Below, in pieces: positions 1-7,783 of a stretch of DNA of 16,413 nt. Origin of the DNA: Phycisphaerae bacterium. Its GTDB lineage: Bacteria > Planctomycetota > Phycisphaerae > UBA1845. Numbering within the stretch: the first letter of the stretch is position 1; every line of letters starts with the position of its first letter. Under the pieces are notes generated by a model. That model saw nothing but the letters and a program-made list of their open reading frames with translations, was not told the origin of the DNA and ran no database searches. The position numbers were made by a program, and so were the translations under genes. The stretch is taken from contig BQJS01000104.1 of NCBI GenBank assembly GCA_021604825.1, positions 1 to 16,413 on the forward strand, written 5' to 3'.

Positions 1-984
1 ATGGCCAACTACTTCAGCAGCAGCCCAAACTTGAATGGCTGCACCTTTGAAAACAATACCGGCGTCGGATCCTCCGAAGGTGGCGCGATCTACGGTTACT
101 CATTTTGCGCTCCGACGCTGACCGATTGCATCTTCGATGGCAACAGCGCATCGATCGGCGGTGCGGTGGTCGGGTTCTTCAGCTGTTCGGCCAACTTCGA
201 CCGCTGCATCTTCAGAAACAACACCGCTGTAGGCGATGGCGGCGGACTTTACAGCTATGGAAATTCAAATGTGACGTTGACGAATTGCCTGCTAGCCGGA
301 CATTCCGGCGCATTCGGCGCGGCAATGATCAATTTGTTCGACAGCCACGCGAATGTGATTAACTGCACCATCGTCGGCAACACCGGAACGCTCGGCACGG
401 GCGGAATCTTCAACTTCCAAAGCGACCCCGTCATCGACAACAGCATCCTCTGGCAAAACTCAGCCAATGGATCATTCACCGAAGCCGGTCAAATCGACAA
501 CAACGACGGATTCCCAACAATCAACCACACAACAATCGAAGGCTGGACCGGCACACTCGGCGGCACCAACAACAACGGCGACGACCCGCTGCTCGTAGAC
601 GCGAACGGCATCGACAACATCTACGGCACACTCGACGACAACACACGCCTGAGCACCGGTTCACCAGCTATCAACACAGCCGACAACACAGCCATCCCCG
701 GCGGCATCACACTAGACCTGGACCAACACCCCCGCATCGCCGACACAACCGTCGATCGCGGAGCATACGAATACGATCCGCTACCAGGCGACTTCGACGG
801 TGACGGCGACATCGACCTGAACGACTACGAGAAACTAGCCAACTGCCTAAACGGCCCAGAAACCACCCCAACACCAACGCCACCAACAACACCGCAGCAA
901 TGCCGAGACGCCTTCGACTTCGATGCAGACGAAGACATCGACATGCAAGACGGGGCCGAATTCACGCGAGTCTTTCAACCTTAG
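1..984 (+). CDS. Beta-helix repeat secreted protein with EF-hand-like C-terminal module (5' end probably outside the window)
   Basis: The readable 327 residues begin inside a right-handed parallel beta-helix. Residues 12 to about 160 carry repeats alternating FxxN-type motifs (FENNTG, FDGNSA, FRNNTA) with GGA/GGG turns, as in chlamydial polymorphic membrane proteins and many planctomycete surface proteins. A 'DRGAYEYDP' segment near residues 252-260 closes the helix. From residue 263 there is a dockerin-like tail with two Asp-rich calcium-loop motifs, DFDGDGDIDLNDY and DFDADEDIDMQDG, separated by a Thr/Pro linker. The protein has no signal peptide, and its first residue is the first base of the window, so the ATG at base 1 is most likely an internal Met and the gene is 5'-truncated by the window. 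The role is probably cell-surface or extracellular (adhesion or carbohydrate binding); no catalytic residues can be assigned. The 3' end faces the neighbouring propeller gene tail to tail, 23 bases away. Confidence 0.85.
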   Translation: MANYFSSSPNLNGCTFENNTGVGSSEGGAIYGYSFCAPTLTDCIFDGNSASIGGAVVGFFSCSANFDRCIFRNNTAVGDGGGLYSYGNSNVTLTNCLLAGHSGAFGAAMINLFDSHANVINCTIVGNTGTLGTGGIFNFQSDPVIDNSILWQNSANGSFTEAGQIDNNDGFPTINHTTIEGWTGTLGGTNNNGDDPLLVDANGIDNIYGTLDDNTRLSTGSPAINTADNTAIPGGITLDLDQHPRIADTTVDRGAYEYDPLPGDFDGDGDIDLNDYEKLANCLNGPETTPTPTPPTTPQQCRDAFDFDADEDIDMQDGAEFTRVFQP

Positions 985-1007
985 TTCGTCAACCGATAGG
1001 CAAGAAG

Positions 1008-2279
1008 CTACGGAAACACAAACGGGCAAGAGGTTGGTATAGCGCCGTCGGGGCCACCAAAACACTCCGCGAAAATGCTGTAGTCAGCTAGATCGACATC
1101 ACCATCCGCATCAAAGTCAGCTGGATGCCTTAGCAGACAATCAGGTTGGTGCAGGCAGACTCCCTGGAAACAAATGTCCACAGTTTCTTCATCACAGTCG
1201 TCGCAATCGCCGGCCACACTGCATACGACGCAATCGTTGGGGATTCCGTTGGAATCGCAATCTGGGCTGTCGCCCAATTCGACATCGCAACCGTCTGGGA
1301 CCTGATTATGATTGCAATCGATACTCGTTCCGCCGGCAATCTCCAAGGCATCATTTGTACCATTGGAGTTGCAATCCGTCGGCAAGTCTCCGGTCCAAAG
1401 TATGTTTGCGGCCCCCCTGATATTGTTGGCTAAAGTGACTGATTCAATATGCGTCCCATCCGGATTCCAAATGTGTAGTATCCCATCCGTAAATTCGCTT
1501 CCGCCATTGTCGGTTGCAAAAACGACGCCTCCCGGGCCTCTCGTTACACCGCTAAGTTTTTGGATGCCGGGGGCATCGAACCGTCTGATGAATGCCCCGC
1601 TTTCGTCGCGCTCAAATACAGCGCCAAAAGTATTGTCTGCAATCAATACCGAGTGAGTGGATGGACTGTAGTGAAGCGCTTGAACCTGGAGTTGCCCGTT
1701 GTCGAATGGAATTGAATACAGGATTGAACCCGACACTACGTCATAAACATCCATGATGCCTGCCGCGCCGCTGGACCCGCCACCTGCCCCCCACATGACG
1801 TCTCCCGGCAGGAACGCAACGGCTTTGTAATCCTTACCTGGGCCCAAAGTGCGCAACCAGTTCCCGCTTTGATCGAATTCGAGTATCCCACTCTGAACTG
1901 CAATGAAGTAGTTGCCTGACGGACCGACTCCTACACCGACAGGTCCTTCGGGCAAGCCAACATCGATGGTCAAGAGTAGTGTTCCATCTGGACTCCATAG
2001 ATGCATCTTCCCGCCTAGGTTTGCCGAGGCGACGTTTCCAAGAAGGTCAAAACCAATCGCACGTACGCGGTCGAAGTTACTGGTGAACAGCTCGGTCTTG
2101 AATGAATAATCTTCCGCGTCATAAACGAATATGTTGTCTGAAAAAGCACCGGCGATCAGAAAATCATTGTCGTCGTAGTTATCCGCAACTGCATTACCAC
2201 ATATGGCAAAGCTCAGCGAGAATACCCAAACCAAACCTACGGCCCCGATAGCGAGTTTCCTTGAGTTTTTTTGTCGCAT
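1008..2279 (-). CDS. Secreted beta-propeller (NHL/SMP-30-like) protein with Asp-repeat and EF-hand-like C-terminus
   Basis: This 423-residue protein starts with a signal peptide: basic MRQKNSRK, a hydrophobic core, and predicted cleavage after AVA at residue 32. Residues 40-295 form repeated blades with motifs such as LFTSNFDRVRAIGFD, GPVGVGVGPSGNYFIA and LSGVTRGPGGVVFATD, typical of NHL/SMP-30-type propellers. Residues about 303-352 hold three tandem units of about 19 residues of the DCNxNxxxD type, followed by a cysteine cluster (CDDCDEETVDIC). The tail from about 387 contains one EF-hand-like loop (DFDADGDVDLADY) plus a Cys-containing end. This is half the length of the two-loop tail of the convergent neighbour. 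The protein is probably exported and calcium-stabilised; its ligand is unknown. A GGAG sequence lies 10 bases before the ATG. It is on the same strand as the sigma-factor gene, 268 bases downstream of it, so co-transcription is uncertain. Confidence 0.85.
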   Translation of the reverse strand: MRQKNSRKLAIGAVGLVWVFSLSFAICGNAVADNYDDNDFLIAGAFSDNIFVYDAEDYSFKTELFTSNFDRVRAIGFDLLGNVASANLGGKMHLWSPDGTLLLTIDVGLPEGPVGVGVGPSGNYFIAVQSGILEFDQSGNWLRTLGPGKDYKAVAFLPGDVMWGAGGGSSGAAGIMDVYDVVSGSILYSIPFDNGQLQVQALHYSPSTHSVLIADNTFGAVFERDESGAFIRRFDAPGIQKLSGVTRGPGGVVFATDNGGSEFTDGILHIWNPDGTHIESVTLANNIRGAANILWTGDLPTDCNSNGTNDALEIAGGTSIDCNHNQVPDGCDVELGDSPDCDSNGIPNDCVVCSVAGDCDDCDEETVDICFQGVCLHQPDCLLRHPADFDADGDVDLADYSIFAECFGGPDGAIPTSCPFVFP

Positions 2280-2444
2280 ACAACTGGTTCTCCATTAGAG
2301 TCAGACAATGTATGGATGTCGCGTATGTTGCTACGAAAACAACATAGTGACATGAATGTACCACAGGTTAACGCGACAAATTGCTGGCGTCAGTAGGTAT
2401 AGGGGCAGGAATCTACAGAATCCGACGGAATGGTTGGGAGTGAG

Positions 2445-2464
2445 TGACTGCCCGTTGGCAGTCA
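2445..2464. other. Perfect 8-bp inverted repeat (hairpin) between sigma factor and propeller genes
   Basis: TGACTGCC and GGCAGTCA flank a four-base CGTT loop, so either strand's transcript could fold here. No run of U follows on either side, so it is not a canonical intrinsic terminator. It lies about 85 bases past the stop codon of the sigma-factor gene and about 165 bases before the propeller gene start. It could be a 3' stabilising hairpin or a dyad operator. Nothing else was recognised in the 268-base gap. Confidence 0.4.
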
Positions 2465-2547
2465 GGACGACCCCCGTTACCCGGCTTGACCCAGTTGGCT
2501 GAAGTTTGAACAGATAGTGAATTAAATGATTCCGCGCGTTGGATTGT

Positions 2548-3402
2548 CTACGACTGGAGGCTGCTCATCATATCGTTGAGCTTTCGGAGGGCGCCGGCTT
2601 CTATTTGACGGACTCTTTCGCGGGTTAGGCCTACCCTTGCGCCGATGTCTTTTAGCGTCATCGCTTCTTCGTCGTCGAGACCGAATCGTAGACGCAGGAT
2701 TTTTGCTTCGCGCTCGTCGATTTGCGAGAGCAATTCTCGAATGAGTGAGGCTTCGGATTCTTCAAAGAGGGCTTTGCCGGGATCGGGCGTTCGTTCGTCG
2801 GCTAGGATCTCGCCCAAGCCCATCGCGTCGTCACCACTGGATGCTTGCGGGCGGGCGGTGAACGCCTTAACCGCGCGGCGGACGATCTTGGCTTTCTTCA
2901 ATGGAATTTCCATCAGGTCAGCCAACTCTTCCAGCGATGGTGAACGCCCCTCTTTCTCGACGAAACGGTCCATCGTCTGCCGCCAGCGGGCGATCATCTC
3001 GACCATGTATGCCGGAATGTGAACCGGCTGCACGCCGTTGATGAGCGATCGCTTGATCGACTGCTTGATCCACCACGACGCATACGTGCTGAAGCGCGTG
3101 TTCTGCTTGGGGTCGAACCCTTCGACGGCGCGGATTAGACCGAGATTGCCCTCTTCGATCAGATCGTTGAGCAACATCCCCCGGTGGCTGTACTTCTTGG
3201 CGATGTTGACCACCAGGCGCAGATTCGACTTGACCATCCGATCGCGCGCACCTTGGCCATCGCTTTCGATCTGCTCTTTCTCGGCGAGCGTGATCTCTTT
3301 GTTCTTGAAGCGATCGGCGGCAGTGTACACCGCTTGGATCTTGGCCCCGAGTTCCTTCTCCTCTTCCGGAGTCAGAAGCGGCGCCTGATTGATCTGCTTC
3401 AA
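2548..3402 (-). CDS. RNA polymerase sigma factor, SigA/RpoD family (sigma-70 group 1/2, short form)
   Basis: The 284 readable residues contain the sigma-70 core. Region 1.2 is at the start (NQAPLLTPEEEKELG). Region 2 spans about 54-125, including DLIEEGNLGLIRAVEGFDP and the -10-melting motif RFSTYASWWIKQSIKR at 103-118. Region 3 spans about 126-200 (VHIPAYMVEMIARWR, SLEELADLMEIP). Region 4.2 spans about 245-275 and carries the helix-turn-helix GLTRERVRQIEAGALRKL. It directs RNA polymerase to promoters. It lacks a long N-terminal region 1.1, as many planctomycete SigA-like proteins do, so principal versus group 2 status is undecided. The listed start is a TTG with no Shine-Dalgarno sequence. 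The frame stays open upstream and encodes DSDLQFYLKQ, which resembles the usual YLxxI lead-in of the family, so the true N-terminus is probably earlier. The gene follows rpsA on the same strand but is separated from it by a terminator. Confidence 0.93.
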   Translation of the reverse strand: MKQINQAPLLTPEEEKELGAKIQAVYTAADRFKNKEITLAEKEQIESDGQGARDRMVKSNLRLVVNIAKKYSHRGMLLNDLIEEGNLGLIRAVEGFDPKQNTRFSTYASWWIKQSIKRSLINGVQPVHIPAYMVEMIARWRQTMDRFVEKEGRSPSLEELADLMEIPLKKAKIVRRAVKAFTARPQASSGDDAMGLGEILADERTPDPGKALFEESEASLIRELLSQIDEREAKILRLRFGLDDEEAMTLKDIGARVGLTRERVRQIEAGALRKLNDMMSSLQS

Positions 3403-3429
3403 ATAGAATTGTAAATCAGAGTCGATTGC

Positions 3430-3446
3430 GATCGCTGATACTCCCC
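3430..3446 (-). promoter_or_regulatory. Possible ribosome binding site and non-canonical AUC start for the sigma factor
   Basis: On the minus strand GGGGAG (3441-3446) is followed after exactly 8 bases by ATC (3430-3432). That ATC is in frame with the sigma-factor coding sequence and would add ten residues, ending in the family-like DSDLQFY. No ATG, GTG or TTG occurs in this frame between the TTG at 3402 and at least base 3534. AUC starts are very rare, so this is only a candidate. A one-base assembly error would be an equally good explanation. Confidence 0.25.
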
Positions 3447-3600
3447 GACAGCATAATCCCCAGAAGATCGGCAGCCATTCAAAACGCCACCGACAGCTAC
3501 TACGACAAACGATGATCCGGTCTCTCCCAATTGATTCAATCGGGAAACTGCCTCAACGACCGACTCGTTCACCCCCTAAACACCACTTGCCCCAATAGAG

Positions 3601-3644
3601 TAACAAAAGCGGCCCCAGCGCCGATACCCGGCACTGAGACCGCT
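3601..3644 (-). terminator. Intrinsic (rho-independent) terminator downstream of rpsA
   Basis: In minus-strand RNA, two 16-base arms (3608-3623 and 3629-3644) pair completely around a five-base loop (GGUAU), with three pairs being G-U wobbles. A U-rich run, UUUUGUU, follows immediately. The wobbles would be A-C mismatches in plus-strand RNA, so the structure favours minus-strand transcription, as expected for termination after rpsA, whose stop codon lies about 65 bases upstream. Confidence 0.85.
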
Positions 3645-3708
3645 TGGATTTTAAATCATCAAAACACCAGCCGAACCAACTCGGCCAGTTGTACTTCTTG
3701 GGCCCAGA

Positions 3709-5595
3709 CTATGCGTCGCCTTCCTTTGATTCTTCATCGGATTTCGATTCATCATCTGTGACAGCCCCTTCACTCTTGGATTCCGACGCATCGCCAGCAG
3801 CCTCGGTGTCCTCCGCCGCCTTTGGTGCCGGTGGCTGAGGGATAAAATTGGTGATCAGATCGGTCGTTTCTTCGCCAGCACCGTGAAGCCCACCACGTCG
3901 CGCTTTCTCGACCTTGGGTGCTTCGCCATCTTCCTGATGCTCGGTAGACCATTCAGCCCGTTTCTTTGACAAGCCGATCTTGCGATCCTGTGCATCGACC
4001 CGAAGGATTTTCACCTGAATTTTCTGTCCGATCGCCACCTCGTCGTGGGGATCTTCCACCTTATGATCGGCTAACTCACTGACGTGCAACAGTCCCTCGA
4101 GGTCGTTTTCCAACTCAACAAACACGCCGAAATTGGTGATTTTCGTGACCGTACCTTCGACGATCTGACCCGGGATATAGTTATCGGGCACCGCACGCAA
4201 CCACGGGTCTTCGTGAAGCTGCTTGAGGCCCAGGGCGATGCGCTGCTTGTTCTCTTCAACCTTCAGCACGACGCATTCGAGTTCGTCACCCTTCTTGATC
4301 ATTTCCGACGGATGCGAAATCTTCTTCGTCCAGCTCATGTCGGACACGTGCAGCAAACCGTCAATGCCTTCTTCAATCTCAATGAACGCACCGTAGTTGG
4401 TGAGGTTGCGAACCTGACCGGTGATACGCGTGTTCGGCGGATACTTCTCTGCCACCTTGGTCCACGGATTGATCTCGGTTTGCTTGACGCCCAGCGAAAT
4501 CTCCTGCTTGTCCTTGTTGATGTCGAGGACCACGACTTCGATCTCATCACCCACGTTAAAGAGTTCCGACGGATGGTTGATGCGCCGCGTCCAACTCATC
4601 TCGGAGATGTGCACCAAGCCTTCGATGCCCGGACGCAGTTTGATGAACGCACCATAGTTCATGATGTTCACCACTTCGCCCTTGACCTTCTCGCCAATGG
4701 GGAAGCTTTCTTCGATGCCTTCCCATGGACTCGGCTTAAGCTGCTTGTGACCGAGTGCGATTTTCTCTTTTTCCATATCGATGTTGAGAATCTTGACTTC
4801 GATCTCTTGATCGATTTTGACCACCTGCGAAGGATGCGCGACGCGCTCCCAACTCATGTCGGTGATATGCAAGAGACCGTCGATACCGCCAAGGTCCACG
4901 AACGCACCGAAGTCGGCGATGTTCTTAACGACACCCTTGCGGGTCTGACCGATCTCGATATCGGACATCAGCTTTTCTTTTGCCGCACCGCGCGTCTCTT
5001 CAATCAGCTTACGACGCGAGATCACAATGTTGCGACGCTCGGTATCGATCTTGAGAATCTTGGCTTCGACATCTTTGCCAATGAATTCACCGATATCGCC
5101 AGGACGACGGATGTCGACTTGCGATGCCGGAAGGAAAACAGGCACGCCGATATCCACCAGCAGCCCGCCTTTGATTTTTCGCATGACTCGTCCGGAAACC
5201 AGGTCGTCTTCTTTCTTGGTTTCGACGATGTGATTCCAGTTGATGATTCGATCGGCTTTGCGCTTCGAGAGTTCGATGACGCCGCTCTCGGCTTCAAGAT
5301 TCTCGAGGAAGACATCGATGGTGTCGCCAATGTCGATGCCGCTGCGATCGTCCCATTCCTGAATCGGAATGACGCCTTCGCTCTTGAGCCCGACGTCGAT
5401 GACCACATCGTCACCAGCCCTACCGACGATCTTCCCTTTCATCACGCGACCCGGTGCGAGTTCTTCGCCTTCGGGGCCATCCACCAACGTTCCGATCGCG
5501 CCGTCGTCCAACCCGGCATCGAAAATGGAATTGAGTTCGGAATCCAACTCGGAACTGGAACCATCCAAAGAACTGATAAGATTAAAATCTACCAT
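3709..5595 (-). CDS. rpsA: 30S ribosomal protein S1 with six S1 repeats
   Basis: This 628-residue protein has six S1 RNA-binding repeats at about 49-112, 131-195, 215-283, 302-370, 389-457 and 476-552. Repeats 3-6 carry the canonical pattern, with YGAF or FGAF in strand 3 and then GLLH(I/V)S(D/E)MSW and HPS. Repeats 1 and 2 are divergent, as in S1 generally, where they mediate ribosome (S2) docking while repeats 3-6 bind mRNA. The N-terminal 48 residues are acidic. The last 75 or so residues form a low-complexity acidic Ser/Glu/Asp tail, probably disordered. Its length exceeds the roughly 557 residues of the E. coli protein because of this tail and the N-terminal extension. The ATG start has only a weak GGGA far upstream, which is common for S1 genes. 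A strong terminator follows, so it is probably transcribed alone from a promoter beyond 5595. In E. coli S1 represses its own translation; whether that applies here is unknown. Confidence 0.96.
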   Translation of the reverse strand: MVDFNLISSLDGSSSELDSELNSIFDAGLDDGAIGTLVDGPEGEELAPGRVMKGKIVGRAGDDVVIDVGLKSEGVIPIQEWDDRSGIDIGDTIDVFLENLEAESGVIELSKRKADRIINWNHIVETKKEDDLVSGRVMRKIKGGLLVDIGVPVFLPASQVDIRRPGDIGEFIGKDVEAKILKIDTERRNIVISRRKLIEETRGAAKEKLMSDIEIGQTRKGVVKNIADFGAFVDLGGIDGLLHITDMSWERVAHPSQVVKIDQEIEVKILNIDMEKEKIALGHKQLKPSPWEGIEESFPIGEKVKGEVVNIMNYGAFIKLRPGIEGLVHISEMSWTRRINHPSELFNVGDEIEVVVLDINKDKQEISLGVKQTEINPWTKVAEKYPPNTRITGQVRNLTNYGAFIEIEEGIDGLLHVSDMSWTKKISHPSEMIKKGDELECVVLKVEENKQRIALGLKQLHEDPWLRAVPDNYIPGQIVEGTVTKITNFGVFVELENDLEGLLHVSELADHKVEDPHDEVAIGQKIQVKILRVDAQDRKIGLSKKRAEWSTEHQEDGEAPKVEKARRGGLHGAGEETTDLITNFIPQPPAPKAAEDTEAAGDASESKSEGAVTDDESKSDEESKEGDA

Positions 5596-5842
5596 AAGAG
5601 TAATGTTCCCACGTCACCGCTTGGTCCAGATCGCACGCCAGAACGTCGCGAGCCAAACCACTGCGCCCCTGCATCACGAGCAGGTAATAACCATTGCCAA
5701 ATCGCCAGCCCGCACCTCAGCGGCGCGTCAAAAGCCGAACGAATGTTGAGCCACGCAGTCTACCAAATCCAGAGAAACAAGCCACAATCCGCGATTCACC
5801 GTGGACACTGGCGAGGAGATCCCCAAATGGACGCGACCGCCC

Positions 5843-5871
5843 CGTTTATCGCGGCCCAAAAGGCCTAAACG
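5843..5871. other. Bulged 10-bp hairpin in the putative rpsA leader
   Basis: The arms CGTTTA + GGCC and GGCC + TAAACG pair perfectly around a five-base loop. One arm carries a four-base bulge (TCGC) between its two blocks. It sits about 250 bases upstream of the rpsA start and downstream of the candidate promoter, so it would lie in the leader of rpsA mRNA. A regulatory role such as S1 autoregulation is inference only. Confidence 0.35.
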
Positions 5872-5954
5872 TCGATTCGCATGGACAAGGGCGAAAATAC
5901 GTTGGAAGTCAGCCATTTGCCAGCAAAGCAACGGAACATCACGCCATTCGGCGA

Positions 5955-5983
5955 ATTATGATGTCATCCCGCTTGCCCACCAA
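5955..5983 (-). promoter_or_regulatory. Candidate sigma-70 promoter for rpsA
   Basis: On the minus strand TTGGTG (5978-5983) and CATAAT (5955-5960) are separated by 17 bases. The -10 hexamer matches five of six consensus positions, but the -35 matches only three. It would give a leader of about 350 bases. The match is modest. Confidence 0.3.
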
Positions 5984-6060
5984 ATCGTCAAGATGGGTGT
6001 GGCGATCCTCATGGGAGCCATGATACTGGTAATTGGTTAGACGAGACTTGGGAGCGGCCA

Positions 6061-7257
6061 ATGAAGATACCGATGGAAACGAATAGTTCCGATTGGGCAG
6101 GAATCAGAATTGCGGCGGTGGCACTGGTGGTATTCGCGGTGGGCTGCGTCAAGCGTGCAGAAATTGTCGCAGTCTTGCCCGACGGACAGGTGGAACTCGT
6201 TTCGTATTTCCATGGCGACAAGGACGACATTCTTGGGGCAAGCGACCCGGACAACGCCCCCGGCGACCCTCCACCCAGCGCTGCGAACGGCTGGAACGTT
6301 GAGATCAAGAAGAACAAGGAAAACGACAAAGACAAAGCCACGTTGATCGCCACTATGTCGCTCGAACCGGGACGCACCATTCCCAAAACGTACGCCACGC
6401 CGAATTCACTGGTGTCATCAGCCGCGACTCGTTTCCACACGGACGTATCCATCGAGCAAACAAGTGACGGAACCTACTATCACTTCAATAGGGTGTATGT
6501 CCGAAGGCTTTGGGCTCCGTTTGAATACCATCGCAAGCGAATCCTCGAATCCGACAATATCAAAGCACTCATGGAAAAAGAACCCAAGTCCATGACTGAT
6601 GCCGACCGCAAAGTTGTCGTTGATGCCATGGTCGCCGTTGAATCTGAACAACAAGTCGAGTTGCTCGACATTGCCATTGCGGCGACTGGCGGAAATATCT
6701 CGAACCGGGGTCAGATCTCGCAATTGGCTCAGTTGGCTGCGATCAAGCGTGTCCGCGAAGTCACCTCGGAACCAGACCTCCGCAAGAAAGTCATGGACTC
6801 GCTGGTGTCGACCAACGGCACGCAGGATTCGACCGACCTCGAAGCCGATCTGCACCGCCGCGTCGATGACGCAGTCGCAAAGGCATTGACGGGTGCGGGC
6901 ATCAGTGAAGCGATTGCGTCCGCGACAGTACGATCATTGCACTTGGCCCGCAGAGATTTTCAGGTATCCAAAGACCTGGAGGACGAAAGCTGGGACGTTC
7001 AAGTCGTGCTTCCGGGAAGAATCGTCGCCCACAATGCAACCGACGATCCAGAGTCAATCGACGTGAATGACTTGAACAACACCGGCGACGAGAAAGACGA
7101 CCCTATCTACAACGCGGCATTGACGCTGTCTGCCAAGCTCAAACCGTTCGTCGAAACACCTGGTTTTCAGAATTGCTCGTGGTCGTTTGAATCCGATGCG
7201 CTGCACGATCGCGACGTCGTGTTGATGGCGACCTCGTTCGTACCAAAGGGGAAATAG
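6061..7257 (+). CDS. Putative lipoprotein of unknown function
   Basis: The 398-residue product has a lipoprotein signal peptide: a hydrophobic stretch IAAVALVVFAV leading to the lipobox AVGC, with Cys29 as the predicted lipidated residue. A highly charged Lys/Glu/Asp linker (about residues 80-95) follows an Asp/Pro-rich segment. The rest is soluble: a beta-rich region around 95-160 (with TYYHFNRVYVRRLW), a long predicted alpha-helical region around 165-310, and a C-terminal segment that regains beta character (WDVQVVLPGRIV). I do not recognise a family or catalytic motif. GGGAG lies six bases before the ATG, supporting this start; Met5 is a less likely alternative. It lies 43 bases before an ECF sigma gene on the same strand with no intervening hairpin, so it may be co-transcribed and could be a sensor, target or cargo of that regulon. 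That link is inference. Confidence 0.75.
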   Translation: MKIPMETNSSDWAGIRIAAVALVVFAVGCVKRAEIVAVLPDGQVELVSYFHGDKDDILGASDPDNAPGDPPPSAANGWNVEIKKNKENDKDKATLIATMSLEPGRTIPKTYATPNSLVSSAATRFHTDVSIEQTSDGTYYHFNRVYVRRLWAPFEYHRKRILESDNIKALMEKEPKSMTDADRKVVVDAMVAVESEQQVELLDIAIAATGGNISNRGQISQLAQLAAIKRVREVTSEPDLRKKVMDSLVSTNGTQDSTDLEADLHRRVDDAVAKALTGAGISEAIASATVRSLHLARRDFQVSKDLEDESWDVQVVLPGRIVAHNATDDPESIDVNDLNNTGDEKDDPIYNAALTLSAKLKPFVETPGFQNCSWSFESDALHDRDVVLMATSFVPKGK

Positions 7258-7300
7258 CGGATTAGTGCTTACGCGACCGACATTTGCGCAACCATAGAGA

Positions 7301-7783
7301 ATGAGTGATCCAAACATACATCCTGACGCGTGGGCCAACGTGTATCGATGGGCGTATCGATTCATGCGCAACCACGAGGGTGCATTGGATGCGACGCAGG
7401 AAGTGATGCTTCGCTCGGTGCAACATGGCGGTGCGAATATCAAGAATGATCTGGGTTGGCTTCGTCGAATCACAGCCAACCACTGCATCGACGCGCTGCG
7501 CAAGAAACGCCCGGTCACGGTTGAATCATTGGAGCCAGCCAATCGACAACCGTCACCCGTCAGCGAGGCCATCACTTTGGAAACGGCTGAGATGATCACG
7601 ACGGCGTTGGACAAACTCACCGAGCAACAACGCGCGGTCGTGATGGCCAAGACGTACGACGGCGAAACATTCGCAACCATCGCCGAGTCGATGAATCTAT
7701 CCATCGGCACGGTGAAGACCCACTACTTGCGAGGACTGTCCACACTGCGCAACGTGCTGGGGAAGTTACGGGAGAATCGATGA
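7301..7783 (+). CDS. ECF-type (extracytoplasmic function) RNA polymerase sigma factor
   Basis: At 160 residues the size is typical for the ECF subgroup of sigma-70. Region 2 spans about 11-70, with the DATQEVMLR core-binding helix (residues 30-38) and WLRRITANHCIDALRKKRP at the promoter-melting end. A short linker follows, then region 4 at about 104-153 with LTEQQRAVVMAKTYDGETF and the helix-turn-helix ESMNLSIGTVKTHYLRGLS. There are no extra domains. The gene ends inside the start of the anti-sigma gene (ATGATG, four-base overlap), implying translational coupling and 1:1 control. It would be held inactive at the membrane by that partner and released by an envelope signal. The target promoters are not evident in the window. 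Only a weak purine-rich ribosome site precedes the ATG. Confidence 0.92.
   Translation: MSDPNIHPDAWANVYRWAYRFMRNHEGALDATQEVMLRSVQHGGANIKNDLGWLRRITANHCIDALRKKRPVTVESLEPANRQPSPVSEAITLETAEMITTALDKLTEQQRAVVMAKTYDGETFATIAESMNLSIGTVKTHYLRGLSTLRNVLGKLRENR

Larger units (their letters stand above)
3403..3708. other. Intergenic region between rpsA and the sigma-factor gene
   Basis: This stretch holds the rpsA terminator at its rpsA-proximal end and the uncertain 5' end of the sigma-factor gene at the other. Between them, roughly 3455-3600, no convincing open reading frame, RNA gene or well-spaced -35/-10 pair was found. Because the terminator isolates the sigma gene from rpsA, a promoter is expected in 3455-3600 on the minus strand, but none is clear by eye. 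Confidence 0.5.
5596..6060. other. Divergent intergenic region between rpsA and the lipoprotein gene
   Basis: There is no protein-like open reading frame here; those that exist are short and read like antisense noise. On the minus strand it contains a candidate rpsA promoter and a bulged hairpin, giving a possible 5' leader of about 340-360 bases. On the plus strand, a good GGGAG ribosome site (6050-6054) precedes the lipoprotein start, but no clear promoter was seen. No tRNA-like structure was found. Confidence 0.5.

Noticed and set aside
1..3. ATG at the first base as the true start of the beta-helix gene
   Set aside because: The protein begins mid-helix with no signal peptide and the ATG coincides with the window edge, so an internal Met in a longer gene is more likely.
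2445..2464. 8-bp dyad as an intrinsic terminator for the sigma-factor gene
   Set aside because: No U-run follows the stem on either strand and it lies well downstream of the stop codon.
4084..5868. 594-residue plus-strand open frame opposite rpsA
   Set aside because: It is the antisense shadow of the six S1 repeats; its protein echoes the repeats in reverse and has no recognisable domain, while the minus strand is unmistakable S1.
5596..6040. Short open frames (67-79 residues) between rpsA and the lipoprotein gene as small genes
   Set aside because: No ribosome sites of note, no protein-like composition or hydrophobic segments, and they overlap each other in opposite strands.
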